The notes under the pieces were generated by a model. It did no database searches. It saw nothing but the letters and a program-made list of their open reading frames with translations, and was not told where the DNA came from. Positions 25,200 to 34,182 of a stretch of DNA of 64,000 bases are shown here, piece by piece. The stretch covers positions 1-64,000 of the forward strand of contig CAYLYQ010000004.1 in the NCBI GenBank assembly GCA_964388105.1, written 5' to 3'. The DNA comes from ZC4RG35 sp964388105. GTDB taxonomy: Bacteria > Actinomycetota > Acidimicrobiia > Spongiisociales > ZC4RG35. A program made the translations under genes and the position numbers. The first letter of the stretch is position 1. Each line of letters begins with the position of its first letter.

Positions 25200-25772
25200 C
25201 TAGGGGTGCCGGGACTCTAGTTCGAGTCGGCGGGCGTCACCGACGTACTGGAACAACACGCCCCAGTACAGGGCCAGGCCGACCACTCCGAGGATCCACG
25301 CCACCGTAGTCATGAACCAGGTCGCAACCCCGGCGGCCGACAGGTAGAACGCGGGGATGACGCCGTAGAGGAGAAAGGTCGCCAACTTGCCCCAGTAGCG
25401 GACGGCGAGCACACCATGGCCTCGGGCGGCGAGACGGGCCGCCACGACGGCCATCACTGCTTCCCTGACCAGCAGCGGTATGGCGATGACTGCCGGGACG
25501 ACACCGGCGATGAGCCCTCCGATGACAGCAGATGCGATCATCAGGCGGTCCGCGACGGGGTCGAGTGCCTTACCGAGCTTCGAGACCTGGTTCAGTTTGC
25601 GGGCCAGGTAGCCGTCCACCCAGTCGGTCCAGCCGATTCCGAGGATCAGCCACGCGGCGACCACGACGTTGTCCCGGCCGACGAGTACCCACCAGAAGAC
25701 GGCCACGCCGACGAGGCGGATGAACGTGACCAGGTTCGGGATGGTGAGGATGCGGTCCTCGTTCGAGGTCAC
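25200..25772 (-). CDS. CDP-alcohol phosphatidyltransferase (PgsA family)
   Basis: 190 aa integral membrane protein with about five or six helices. The catalytic signature is DWVDGYLARKLNQVSKLG followed by KALDPVADR, matching DG-x2-AR-x8-G-x3-D-x3-D. The N-terminal TIPNLVTFIRL is typical of the family. It makes a phospholipid from CDP-diacylglycerol; phosphatidylglycerol-phosphate synthase is likely. In mycobacteria pgsA2 lies a few genes before gcvH. A promoter box lies 6 nt before GTG 25772. Confidence 0.9.
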   Translation of the reverse strand: MTSNEDRILTIPNLVTFIRLVGVAVFWWVLVGRDNVVVAAWLILGIGWTDWVDGYLARKLNQVSKLGKALDPVADRLMIASAVIGGLIAGVVPAVIAIPLLVREAVMAVVAARLAARGHGVLAVRYWGKLATFLLYGVIPAFYLSAAGVATWFMTTVAWILGVVGLALYWGVLFQYVGDARRLELESRHP

Positions 25773-25784
25773 GGTCCGAGGGTA
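25773..25784 (-). promoter_or_regulatory. Leaderless promoter -10 box for the phosphatidyltransferase gene
   Basis: TACCCT (25784-25779) on the minus strand, 6 nt, then GTG 25772. It lies in the 19-bp gap after the substrate-binding protein gene. Confidence 0.58.
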
Positions 25785-25791
25785 GCCCCGG

Positions 25792-27531
25792 TCAGTCGGA
25801 GACCCTGGCCACGTCGGCGACGCCGCCGAGACGTCCCTGCAACCCTCCCAGAGTGGGACCGTATGCGAACGAAACGCGGTCCGATCGGTACACCTCGGTG
25901 ATGGTTGCGTTCTCGAGCAGGAGGTATGGGAGGTCGGTCGCCAGGATCATCTCCATCTCCCACAGTGCCGAGCGGGCCGACTCGTGGTCGGTCGCCGACC
26001 GGTAACGGCCGAGAGCCTCGGCGAACGCCTCCGAGGCATATCCGGTGTTGTTGCCCTCCGCTCCGGCGGCGAACAGCGCTCGGTAGAAGTCCGGTCGGGC
26101 GGGGTTGCCGAGGGTCCAGCCCAGCATCGCCATGTCGTAGTGAAGGGTGCCGTTGTCGTCAGGAGTGAAAGCGAGGTCGAGGACGGTCTGGAAGTCCGTC
26201 TCCACCGGGCGGCAGTCGAACCCGATCCAGCCCAGCAGCTCGGCAATCTCCGCCGCCCGCTGCGGCCGTGCGGGGTCGTAGGAGTCGCCGGGGGTGAGGA
26301 TGGTCAGGATCGGCGCCTCGACACCGCGGATGCGGAGACCACTGCCCGGCACACGCCGGCCGCCTTCGAGGCTGGGCGGGGTCTCCCAGGTGTAGCCCGC
26401 ACCGGTGAGCAGTTCGATCGCGTCCGCCAGCGGGTCTTCGCTCTCGTAGAGCGAAGCGATGGAGCCGGCTGCGACCGGGTCGAACCAAGCCTCGTTGTCC
26501 GCAGCCACGAAGCTGAGTCCGGGGCCTTCGGCGAGAAGGGCCAGCGCCTGGCGGAAGGCCGGGTCGGACATCGGCTCCCGGGCGAGGTTGAACCCGAGGA
26601 ACCGCACCGCGTTGGAGGGACTGGTCATGGTGGTCAATCCCGGCATGCCCTCCAGGGACGCCGCCTGCTCGGGGAGCAACCCGTTGGGCGAGAGCACGGT
26701 GTCGACTTCGGAGGCCACGAGGGCCTCCACCGCCACACCGAGATCCGGGTAGACCCTGTACTCGACGATGTCTGGAGCCGACGGTCTGTTGCCTTTCGAC
26801 ACGACCCGATCCTCGGTCACTTCGACGATGGCGAGTGGTCCGCCTCCCACGTCTCCGTCGCCGGACAGGGCGTACAGGGCTTTGGCGTCCGACGCCCCGT
26901 GGTCGCGCCAGATGTGGGCAGGCATGACGGGGGCGGTGCCGGCGGCGTGCGGCCAGATTCTCAAGGAAGGAGGACCGGCGAAAGAGATCCGGAGTGTGTG
27001 TTCACCGATCGCCTCGACCATGGTGATTTCCGGAGGGAAGGACTGTGCCCAGCCTCCGCCGAGGCCCAGGGAGCGCACGGTCTCGAAAGTGAACGCATAG
27101 TCACCGGCGGTTATCGCTGCGCCGTCGCTCCACTTCAGGTTCTTTCGGAGGTTCACGTCGACGTGCCACCCCACATCGTCGACGGCTGGAGCGAACGCGC
27201 TGGCGAGATCCGGGACGAGGCGGTTGGTCGCCGGGTCGAGCCCGAAGAGGGCTGGCTTGGTCGGCCCGAGGATGTAGGCGTCCCACACCGACGGGCTTCC
27301 CCCGTAGAACGCCCAGAAGTTGTCCGTCTGGAGCCCGGCCAGGACACCGACTCGATAGTGGAAAGCGGGCACGGTGGTGGTCGTCGGCTCGTCGGCGCTC
27401 GTGCTGGTGGTGGGCTCAGGGGCAGCGACCTCGACCGGCGTCTCCGGTGGTGCGGTGCTGAAAATGGCCGCGACGGCCACAAGCGCGAGAACACTGCTCG
27501 CGCCGAGGGCCCTCATCGTGCCTATCCGCAT
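25792..27531 (-). CDS. Extracellular solute-binding protein, family 5 (oligopeptide type)
   Basis: 579 aa from ATG 27531, preceded by GGGAGG at good spacing. It has an N-terminal hydrophobic segment (ALGASSVLALVAVAAIF) without a lipobox Cys and a Thr-rich linker. The SBP_bac_5 domain follows: LVPDLASAFAP, NLKWSDGAAITAGDYAFTFE near residue 140, and a C-terminal lobe with DMAMLGWTLGNPARPDFY. Such proteins bind peptides or nickel for ABC import, but no permease or ATPase genes are adjacent. It is secreted or membrane-tethered. Confidence 0.87.
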   Translation of the reverse strand: MRIGTMRALGASSVLALVAVAAIFSTAPPETPVEVAAPEPTTSTSADEPTTTTVPAFHYRVGVLAGLQTDNFWAFYGGSPSVWDAYILGPTKPALFGLDPATNRLVPDLASAFAPAVDDVGWHVDVNLRKNLKWSDGAAITAGDYAFTFETVRSLGLGGGWAQSFPPEITMVEAIGEHTLRISFAGPPSLRIWPHAAGTAPVMPAHIWRDHGASDAKALYALSGDGDVGGGPLAIVEVTEDRVVSKGNRPSAPDIVEYRVYPDLGVAVEALVASEVDTVLSPNGLLPEQAASLEGMPGLTTMTSPSNAVRFLGFNLAREPMSDPAFRQALALLAEGPGLSFVAADNEAWFDPVAAGSIASLYESEDPLADAIELLTGAGYTWETPPSLEGGRRVPGSGLRIRGVEAPILTILTPGDSYDPARPQRAAEIAELLGWIGFDCRPVETDFQTVLDLAFTPDDNGTLHYDMAMLGWTLGNPARPDFYRALFAAGAEGNNTGYASEAFAEALGRYRSATDHESARSALWEMEMILATDLPYLLLENATITEVYRSDRVSFAYGPTLGGLQGRLGGVADVARVSD

Positions 27532-27611
27532 TCCATACCTCCCGGTGGACAATCGGCAGATCCCGGGCGGCCCTGAAGGAACCGGGCCCTATCCGACGGC
27601 GTCCAAACGAC

Positions 27612-28955
27612 ATGAGAGGGAGCATGGCCCTGGCAGTTGTCGTCCTCCTGACCGTGGCGGCGTGTGGGACCGAGCCGGCCGGTCCGTCGGTAGTTGCGAC
27701 GAGCTCATCGGTTCCGTCGTGTCAGGAGATCCCGAGGATCTCGGCCCCTCCAGACGCTTACGCGGGCTCTCCGATATACGTGGCCAACGAGATGCCGATC
27801 GAAGACGTCCAGGCCTGGGCCAGGTTGAAGCCCGGCTTCGAGTCGATCTGGATCGATCGGGAACGGAACGGATGGATCACGCTGGCCTTCCGCGAAGATG
27901 CGGCGGCTCGACAAGCGGAGGTCCGCGACGAGTTCCCCGGTGTGGGGGTGGTCGTGGTAGAGGTGCCCTGGACCATGGACGAGCTGCGTTCGTTGCAGGA
28001 ACGTGTTCACACCGAGCTCGGGCCGATGATGGAGATCGGCTCTGGCATTCTCGAAGACCGTGGTGTGGTGGAGATCGATGTCGCCGTCCTCACCGATGAG
28101 ATCCGAGAAGCAGTGACCGACCGCTTCGGCGGCGAGAGGGTCTGTCTCGAAGGTGGCGATCCGGCTGACTTCCCGCCGCCAGGTCCTCAGCCGCAAAAAG
28201 GCGAAGGTTGGCGACTGCTCGTCAACGAGGCGCAGGTCGGGTGGCCATACCGGACCGGTATCGCCACCGACCCGGAGAGCTTGAGAGCCCTGTGGGGGGA
28301 GATCGGGCTCGGTCAGCCCCCACCCGAGGTGGACTTCGGGGCCGAGGTCGTGGTCTGGTTCGGCGCCGTGTTCGGAAGCAGCTGCCCAGATCTGAGACTC
28401 GACGACGTGGTCGTCGAAGGCGATCTCGTCTATCCCCTGATAGTGCTCGCCACGCCTCACCTCGCGTGCACCGACGACGCCAACCCCATGGCCTTCGTCG
28501 TGGCCGTCGAACGGTCGATGCTCCCCGTGGGGAGGTTCACGATCCAGCTCGGTCCCGAGGGCCCACCCTCCGGCGCCTCGGAAGAGAGAACGATCGTCGA
28601 CGCAAACCTGACCATTCCCGGCGCCGTGGCTGGACCGGATCAGGTGGGGCCCGATCCCGCTCTCCCCCGACCGCCGGAGGTGGCCTCGGGCGACTACCTC
28701 GAGCCAGGATTCGCAACAGGCCCGTATCACCTCTACGCCCATTGCGGAATCGAGTGGCTGGGTGTGTTCAACGACTTCACCTGGCGCACCGATGAGGCCA
28801 TGCCGGACGAGTGGTCTGCACTGATGACCTCGGACCAGACCATCGACGTCGAGTTGCTGTTGCTGACCGATCCCGAACCGGTCATCGAAGCGACTGCCGG
28901 CGGCGTGACCGTGACCTATCGGGTGACCGACCGGGCAGCTCCGGGCTGCGATTGA
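27612..28955 (+). CDS. Lipoprotein of unknown function
   Basis: 447 aa. Signal peptide MRGSMALAVVVLLTVAAC with lipobox TVAAC, so it should be anchored outside the membrane. I recognise no domain. The chain has several separated Cys (CQEIP, VCLEGG, SSCPDLRLD, LACTDD, AHCGIEW and the last GCD) that may form disulfides. One repeated unit, a beta-rich segment with FGAEVVVWFGAVF, looks like a protease-inhibitor or immunoglobulin-like fold, without support. It is divergent from the solute-binding protein gene across 80 bp and may belong to the same process. Confidence 0.75.
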   Translation: MRGSMALAVVVLLTVAACGTEPAGPSVVATSSSVPSCQEIPRISAPPDAYAGSPIYVANEMPIEDVQAWARLKPGFESIWIDRERNGWITLAFREDAAARQAEVRDEFPGVGVVVVEVPWTMDELRSLQERVHTELGPMMEIGSGILEDRGVVEIDVAVLTDEIREAVTDRFGGERVCLEGGDPADFPPPGPQPQKGEGWRLLVNEAQVGWPYRTGIATDPESLRALWGEIGLGQPPPEVDFGAEVVVWFGAVFGSSCPDLRLDDVVVEGDLVYPLIVLATPHLACTDDANPMAFVVAVERSMLPVGRFTIQLGPEGPPSGASEERTIVDANLTIPGAVAGPDQVGPDPALPRPPEVASGDYLEPGFATGPYHLYAHCGIEWLGVFNDFTWRTDEAMPDEWSALMTSDQTIDVELLLLTDPEPVIEATAGGVTVTYRVTDRAAPGCD

Positions 28956-28983
28956 GGTCGAGCGGGCGTTGACCCGGAAGCGC

Positions 28984-29027
28984 AGAAACCCCAACGACCA
29001 CCGGCACAGTCGCCTGTGGTCATTGGG
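28984..29027 (-). terminator. Terminator for tRNA-Pro, shared with the convergent lipoprotein gene
   Basis: Arms 28990-29001 and 29016-29027 pair (GACCAC with GTGGTC, extended by CCCAA with TTGGG around one mismatch). On the minus strand GGGGTTTC follows. It separates two convergent transcripts. Confidence 0.65.
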
Positions 29028-29034
29028 CTCTCGG

Positions 29035-29111
29035 TGGTCGGGCTGGCCGGATTTGAACCGACGACCTCTTGACCCCCAGTCAAGCGCGCTACCAAGCTGC
29101 GCCACAGCCCG
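29035..29111 (-). tRNA. tRNA-Pro (anticodon GGG)
   Basis: 77 nt with encoded CCA. On the minus strand the acceptor is CGGGCTG paired with CAGCCCG, followed by A-CCA. The anticodon arm CTTGA-CTGGGGG-TCAAG gives anticodon GGG. The T-loop GGTTCGAATCC is intact. A possible -10 TAGACT lies at 29127-29122. The gene stands alone. Confidence 0.96.
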
Positions 29112-29156
29112 AGTCAGCCGAAGTCTAGTGGCCGGTCGGTGAACGGACCTCCAAGC

Positions 29157-30017
29157 TCAACCTCGCCGAGTGACCGCCTCACGCTTCGACGCCCACAGGG
29201 CCAACGCCCCGAAGACTGCCGACGAACCCAGCACCCAGATCGCATTGGACCAGATCGGCTGGATGGCCACGCCGGTCCACTGCTCGATGTCGGCCACGGG
29301 CATGAACACCCGGTAGGCGATCTGTCCGAAGTGGAAGGTGGGCAGGTATTGGGCAATCCGGGCGACCGCGCTCGGAAACTCCGACAGCGGCATGAAGAAC
29401 CCGGACGCGAACGCCAGCGGCAGGAAGATCATGTTCGAGATCGTGGTCGCAGCCTTGGGCTTGGCCAGGTAGGAGATGGCGAAACCCAGGGTGCTGAAAG
29501 CCACCACACCGAACACCATCAGGACGCCGAAGAGGATCCAATCCTGCCAGACGGCCTCGACGCCGCCGGCGGTCGCCGCGAGCAGGCTCATCGCCAGGGT
29601 GATCAGAGCTGCATGGACCATCGCCGTCAGCGACTTTCCCACCAGGTAGACGTCCGTCGGGAACGGTGTCGCCATCATGGTCCGAGTCCATCCCCTCCCT
29701 CGCTCCTTGGCGATGTACTCGCCAAACGTGAAGATCGCCAGCGAGATGACGCCGAAGGAGCAGATGGACACCAGCATCGTCGCCCCCACCCGCGTCCCGC
29801 TGGGAAGCTGGCTATCGGCATTGGGCAAGCCGATCATCACGTAAAGGATGACGGGGATAACGACTGCCCCGACCGCGAACTCCACGGTGCGGAGGCTCGA
29901 CCGGAGAGCTATCAGGGTGTGGAGTCGCAGCAGGCCCCAGCGGCCGCCGTTGGGCTTCGGCTGGCTTCCGGGCCCAGGCCCCGGTGCGGGGCGGTGGGAT
30001 AGTGGTTGCGCGGTCAT
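29157..30017 (-). CDS. ABC-2 type transporter permease
   Basis: 286 aa. After a Pro/Gly-rich N-terminus (about 25 residues) there are six predicted helices, including FAVGAVVIPVILYVMIGL, TMLVSICSFGVISLAIFTFG and LPLAFASGFFMPLSEFP. The loop GEYIAKERGRGWTRTMMATP is typical of ABC-2 exporters. GAGAGGAG precedes the ATG. It forms a two-gene unit with the ATPase upstream and should export a drug, lipid or peptide. Confidence 0.9.
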   Translation of the reverse strand: MTAQPLSHRPAPGPGPGSQPKPNGGRWGLLRLHTLIALRSSLRTVEFAVGAVVIPVILYVMIGLPNADSQLPSGTRVGATMLVSICSFGVISLAIFTFGEYIAKERGRGWTRTMMATPFPTDVYLVGKSLTAMVHAALITLAMSLLAATAGGVEAVWQDWILFGVLMVFGVVAFSTLGFAISYLAKPKAATTISNMIFLPLAFASGFFMPLSEFPSAVARIAQYLPTFHFGQIAYRVFMPVADIEQWTGVAIQPIWSNAIWVLGSSAVFGALALWASKREAVTRRG

Positions 30018-30019
30018 GT

Positions 30020-30739
30020 TCAGGCTCCTCTCTCAAATGCGTTCGATACTTCGGTGGTGAGGGCGAGGAAGACCTCCTCGAGGTCTTCGCTGCCGTGGTG
30101 GGTGAGCTCGTCAGGCGTCGAGTCGACCAGGACCTGGCCGGCGTTCATGACGACCACCCGCTGGGCCATCGTCGAGGCCTCGTGAAGGTCGTGAGTGGCG
30201 AAGAGGATCGTGGTCCCTTCGCTGGCTCGGCCTTTGGCCTGCTCCCAGAAGGAGCGACGCGAGGCCACGTCCATGGCCGCGGTTGGCTCGTCGAGCAGCA
30301 GCAGTTCCGGGGAGCCGATCAAAGCCATCGCCAGGAGCAACCGTTGCCGCTCACCCCCGGACAGTGCCGTGACCGTGCGGTTGGCTCGCCCGCTGAGGGC
30401 CGTTCGCTCCAGCATGTGGTCGACGTCGACGGACTGCGGGTAGCTGCGTCCGATCAGCTGAACCAACTCCCGCACTGTCGTCTGCTCGGGAAGCCCTGCG
30501 CCCTGGAGCATGGCCCCGATCCGGCCGGGCTGGGTACCCGGCGCCGCACCGAGGATCTCCACGGTGCCAGACGTCGGTTGGGAGAGCCCGAGCAGGAGCT
30601 CGAATGTTGTCGTCTTTCCGGCGCCGTTCGGTCCGAGCAGGGCAACGATCTCCCCCTGCTCCACCTCCAGGTCCATCCCGGCCAGGGCGTCGTGCCCCGG
30701 GTAACTCTTGAATGCGGATTGCATCTCGATGACTGCCAA
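30020..30739 (-). CDS. ABC transporter ATP-binding protein
   Basis: 239 aa from TTG 30739; GGAAGGAGG lies 5 nt upstream, which decides this start over a longer frame. Walker A LLGPNGAGKTTT, the Q loop GAMLQGAGLP, signature LSGGERQR, Walker B LLLLDEPTAAMD and the switch His in FATHDLHE are all present. The C-terminal HHGSEDLEEVFLAL is common in exporter ATPases of the NatA/DrrA type. It powers the permease encoded 2 bp downstream. Confidence 0.93.
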   Translation of the reverse strand: MAVIEMQSAFKSYPGHDALAGMDLEVEQGEIVALLGPNGAGKTTTFELLLGLSQPTSGTVEILGAAPGTQPGRIGAMLQGAGLPEQTTVRELVQLIGRSYPQSVDVDHMLERTALSGRANRTVTALSGGERQRLLLAMALIGSPELLLLDEPTAAMDVASRRSFWEQAKGRASEGTTILFATHDLHEASTMAQRVVVMNAGQVLVDSTPDELTHHGSEDLEEVFLALTTEVSNAFERGA

Positions 30740-30853
30740 ATTGGCCTCCTTCCTATTTCGCCAACGTACGAATCGGGAGGCCGGTGCGCATGTGCCGCCG
30801 GTCACCAAATCAGCCCGTGACTTCTGGCACATGTGGAGGTTCGGGTCCGACCG

Positions 30854-30865
30854 TATGATCGATCG
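30854..30865 (+). promoter_or_regulatory. Leaderless promoter -10 box for the sensor kinase
   Basis: TATGAT (30854-30859), 6 nt, then GTG 30866. This is the strongest -10 of the leaderless set, and it decides the kinase start. Confidence 0.66.
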
Positions 30866-32020
30866 GTGAACCTGTCGCACCACGATTCGAACGCGCTCCG
30901 GCGAGACGAGCAGCTGGGCTCCGGTGTCGGGATCGCCACCGTGGTGGCCGTGGGAGTCGGGATCCTCGCTCAGCAGATGTCCGGTGGGGAGCGCGCGTTC
31001 CAGGCGATCCCCCTGGCCTGGGCCGCGTATGGCATCTACCTGGCGGTCTTCACGGCACAGGCGATAGCGGAACGGTCGGGGCGAGCGTGGCGCCCCGAAG
31101 TGGTGGTCGCCCTGCTGTTCGTGTCGGGGATCGTGGTCCGTCTCTCCGCTCCGGCTTTCGACTGGACGTCAGTCCTCTTCATCGTGACGGCCGTGGCAGC
31201 GGCGTTCGAACTGAAGCCGGGCGTGGTGGCCGCGATCATCGCGGCGCAGACTGTCGTCACGGGCGTGGCCGCCGCGATCGCATGGGAAGGGGTCTTTCCA
31301 GTCGCCCTCATCACTGCTCTCTACCTCGCGTTCCAGATGTTCGCCGTCGTCGTCGTCCGCATGGCGACCCGCCAGGCCGAGGCGCGACGCCAACTCGCCG
31401 CCACCAACGCGGAGCTGGCTGCTGCGACTGCCTTGCTGGCTCAGTCCAGCCGGAACGCAGAACGACTGCGCATTGCCCGCGAGCTGCACGATGTCGTCGG
31501 TCACCAGCTGACGGCTCTTGCCTTGGAGTTGGAGATCGCCGGGCACAAAGAGGATGACTCGGTCGCCGGTCACGTGGACCGAGCTCGACTGCTCGCCAAA
31601 GATCTGCTCGGTGACATCCGCCAGGTCGTCAGCGCTCTGCGGGAAGACCCCCAGGGCGGCCTCGACGAAGCCCTCCGTCCGATTCTCGCGGGCCTTCCGG
31701 GCCTTGCTGTCCAGGTCGACATCTCGGAGGATCGGCCAACAGACGAGAGCCACGCTCTGGCCGTGGTCAGGCTGGTCCAGGAAGCGGCGACCAACACACT
31801 TCGGCATGCCGGCGCCAGCAACCTCACCGTGCGCGTGGTTTCGACCGACGACGGAGTGAGCGTGGAGGTCCTCGACGACGGCAAGGGCACGAACAGTCTC
31901 CAGGTCGGCAACGGGCTGCTCGGGATGAGGGAGCGCATCGCTCAGTTTGGAGGGACGGTCGCGTTCAACTCCGAGCCGGGGCACGGATTCGAGGTCAGGG
32001 CATGGTTGCCGGTGGCGTGA
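30866..32020 (+). CDS. Membrane sensor histidine kinase, NarL/DesK type
   Basis: 384 aa from GTG 30866. About five or six membrane helices fill residues 15-165 without a large external domain. The HisKA_3 motif is RLRIARELHDVVGHQLTALA with the phosphorylated His, and the ATPase has VQEAATNTLRHAGA, VLDDGKG and GNGLLGMRERIAQFGG. It pairs with the response regulator whose start overlaps its end. The divergent ABC exporter is the probable target, so it may sense membrane or envelope stress. Confidence 0.92.
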   Translation: MNLSHHDSNALRRDEQLGSGVGIATVVAVGVGILAQQMSGGERAFQAIPLAWAAYGIYLAVFTAQAIAERSGRAWRPEVVVALLFVSGIVVRLSAPAFDWTSVLFIVTAVAAAFELKPGVVAAIIAAQTVVTGVAAAIAWEGVFPVALITALYLAFQMFAVVVVRMATRQAEARRQLAATNAELAAATALLAQSSRNAERLRIARELHDVVGHQLTALALELEIAGHKEDDSVAGHVDRARLLAKDLLGDIRQVVSALREDPQGGLDEALRPILAGLPGLAVQVDISEDRPTDESHALAVVRLVQEAATNTLRHAGASNLTVRVVSTDDGVSVEVLDDGKGTNSLQVGNGLLGMRERIAQFGGTVAFNSEPGHGFEVRAWLPVA

Positions 32021-32685
32021 TCCGCGTCGTTCTCGTCGACGACCAGACGCTGATCCGGCACGGGATCAGGGAGCTCCTCGCCTTGAGCGAGGAGGTGGAG
32101 GTCGTCGCCGACGGGGCCGACGGGGACGAAGCACTCGACCTGGTGGAGGAGCACAGTCCCGACGTGCTCTTGCTCGACCTGCGCATGCCCAAGCGGGACG
32201 GGTTGGCAACACTGGAGGCGCTCGCAGAGCGGGGAATCGACCTGCCGGTTCTCATCCTGACGACGTTCGACGACGATGACCTCGTGCTGCGCGCCATCCG
32301 CGCTGGTGCTCGTGGATTCCTGCTCAAGGACGTGACCCTCGAACAACTGGTGGAAGCGATCAAAGAGCTCGCCGCAGGCGGGACTTTATGGCAGCCGGTG
32401 GTCACCGATCGGATCTTGCGAGCGGTGCGCGAGCGGCCCGACGTGGTCGAAGGCTTTGCCCGACCGGACCCGCTCACACCGCGCGAGCTGGAGATCCTGC
32501 GGCTCGTCGTGGCGGGCTACTCGAATCGGGAGATAGCAGCAGCGATCCACCTGGCCCCGGGCACGGTCAAGAACCATGTCTCCAACATGCTGCTGAAACT
32601 CGGCGTGCGGGATCGAACCCGGGCCGCCATGCGTGCCCTCGATCTCGGGATTCTCCAGGCGAACGACGCAGGTCGCATCGACTGA
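32017..32685 (+). CDS. LuxR-family response regulator
   Basis: 222 aa from GTG 32017, which overlaps the kinase stop (GTGA); ATG 32002 is an alternative. The receiver domain starts IRVVLVDDQTLIRHG, with phospho-acceptor Asp in VLLLDLRMPKRDG and the switch Lys in GFLLKDV. The LuxR HTH is LTPRELEILRLVVAGYSNREI with GTVKNHVSNMLLKLGV. It is the cognate partner of the upstream kinase. Confidence 0.94.
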   Translation: MIRVVLVDDQTLIRHGIRELLALSEEVEVVADGADGDEALDLVEEHSPDVLLLDLRMPKRDGLATLEALAERGIDLPVLILTTFDDDDLVLRAIRAGARGFLLKDVTLEQLVEAIKELAAGGTLWQPVVTDRILRAVRERPDVVEGFARPDPLTPRELEILRLVVAGYSNREIAAAIHLAPGTVKNHVSNMLLKLGVRDRTRAAMRALDLGILQANDAGRID

Positions 32686-32868
32686 TCAGCCGCCGATGCG
32701 GTCGATGACCCAGATGATCCCCTGGACGAGGCGCCATCCCAGGTAGAGGACGGTGAGGGCGATCATCAGCTTGAAGGTGAACGGCGCCTTTAACTCCTCG
32801 TCCGGGACTGCGGAGACCTCCGGAAGCTCGTCGCCGTCGTGTTCCGGCAAGTAGGTCTCGTCGCTCAC
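32686..32868 (-). CDS. Small single-pass membrane protein
   Basis: 60 aa from GTG 32868, which overlaps the der stop (GTGA). An acidic N-terminal half (PEHDGDELPEVSAVPDEEL) is followed by one helix, FKLMIALTVLYLGWRLVQGIIWVI. The longer frame is Arg/Pro-rich shadow. The function is unknown. A short membrane protein downstream of der is also annotated in other actinobacteria. Its stop abuts the convergent response regulator with no gap. Confidence 0.72.
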   Translation of the reverse strand: MSDETYLPEHDGDELPEVSAVPDEELKAPFTFKLMIALTVLYLGWRLVQGIIWVIDRIGG

Positions 32869-34178
32869 CTGCGTTCCTTGGCCCTGGTCATGATGTGGAT
32901 CGGCGTCCCCGCGAAGTCGTACTCGGCCCGCATGCGGTTCTCCAGGAACCGGAGGTAGTCGTCGCCGAGCTCGCCTCCGGACACGAAGAGGATGATGGTA
33001 GGAGGGGCGACTCCCGCCTGGACCGCGTACTGGACCTTGGGGCGGCGTCCCTTCCTGACGGGCGGCGGGTGGGCAGCCACCCACTCACGAACCTTTCGGT
33101 TCAACTCCGCCGTCGGGATCCTCCGCTCACGATTGGCCAGGACCACCTCGAGGGCGTCCCCGAGGCGGTGAACCCGTGACCCCGTGAGAGCCGACATCCG
33201 GATCAACGGAGCCCAACCGACGAATTCGAGCCGGTCCGGGATCGACCGCTCCGTTATCTCCCGTTGCTCCGGGTCGAGGGCATCCCACTTGTTGAAGAGG
33301 AGCACCAGCCCCGCGCCCGCTTCGGCGATCTCGCGGGCGATTCGCTGGTCCTGGTGGGTCACGCCCTCGGTGGCGTCGAGGACCAGCAGGGCGACATCGG
33401 CCGAGCCCAGGGCGTCCCTCGCCCGCAACACGGCGTAGAAGTCCGCGTCCTCGGTGATCTGAGGCTTGCGCCGGATGCCCGCCGTGTCGACGATCACGTA
33501 AGGCTGGCCGTCGATCTCCGCACTCACATCGATCGGGTCCCGCGTCGTCCCGGGTCGGTCGGAGACGATCACACGCTCCTCCCCCACCAGGCGATTGAGC
33601 AGCGTCGACTTCCCGACATTGGGACGCCCGACGATCGCCAGACGGGGCGGTCCCTCCACCTCTTCTCGCCCCTCCGCTTCGGGGAGCTCGGCCACGATCC
33701 GGTCGAGGAGGTCGCCTACACCCCTGCCGTGAAATGCGCTCACCGGGCTCGGTTCGCCCAGACCGAGCGACCAGAGCCTCGTGGCGTCGACCTCGAGTGC
33801 CGCATTGTCGACCTTGTTCGCCGCGACCACGACGGGGGCGGCACTCCGCTTGAGGATGTTGGCCACTCCACGATCGTCTTCTCCCACGTCGGTGGTGGCG
33901 TCCAGGACGAAGACGATGACGTCGGCCGCCGACAGAGCCGCTTCCGCCTGCTCCCGGATCGAAGCGTCGAGCGGGTCCCCGGGCCGCGCCTCCCAACCAC
34001 CCGTGTCCACGATCATGAATTCCCGCCCGGCCCAGTCGGCCTCGAACTGGCGGCGATCGCGCGTCACCCCGGGCATCTCCTCGACGACTGCCGAGCGCGA
34101 TCCGATGATCCGGTTGACCAGCGTCGACTTGCCGACGTTGGGGCGGCCGACGACCGCCACCACGGGGAGGGAACTCAT
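32865..34178 (-). CDS. der: Ribosome biogenesis GTPase Der
   Basis: 437 aa. Two tandem GTPase domains: VGRPNVGKSTLVNRI with DTGGW and ANKVD in the first half, and VGRPNVGKSTLLNRL with DTAGI and FNKWD in the second. A KH-like domain ends the chain (GELGDDYLRFLENRMRAEYDF). It acts in 50S subunit assembly. It lies 4 bp after ispH and is the penultimate gene of the cmk-ispH-der unit. Confidence 0.97.
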   Translation of the reverse strand: MSSLPVVAVVGRPNVGKSTLVNRIIGSRSAVVEEMPGVTRDRRQFEADWAGREFMIVDTGGWEARPGDPLDASIREQAEAALSAADVIVFVLDATTDVGEDDRGVANILKRSAAPVVVAANKVDNAALEVDATRLWSLGLGEPSPVSAFHGRGVGDLLDRIVAELPEAEGREEVEGPPRLAIVGRPNVGKSTLLNRLVGEERVIVSDRPGTTRDPIDVSAEIDGQPYVIVDTAGIRRKPQITEDADFYAVLRARDALGSADVALLVLDATEGVTHQDQRIAREIAEAGAGLVLLFNKWDALDPEQREITERSIPDRLEFVGWAPLIRMSALTGSRVHRLGDALEVVLANRERRIPTAELNRKVREWVAAHPPPVRKGRRPKVQYAVQAGVAPPTIILFVSGGELGDDYLRFLENRMRAEYDFAGTPIHIMTRAKERR

Positions 34179-34182
34179 GGCG

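Noticed and set aside
19379..27576. Long plus-strand ORFs opposite gcvT, DUF151/hpt and the solute-binding protein
   Set aside because: They are His/Arg/Gly-rich translations typical of antisense frames in high-GC genes, and the minus-strand proteins show clear family motifs.
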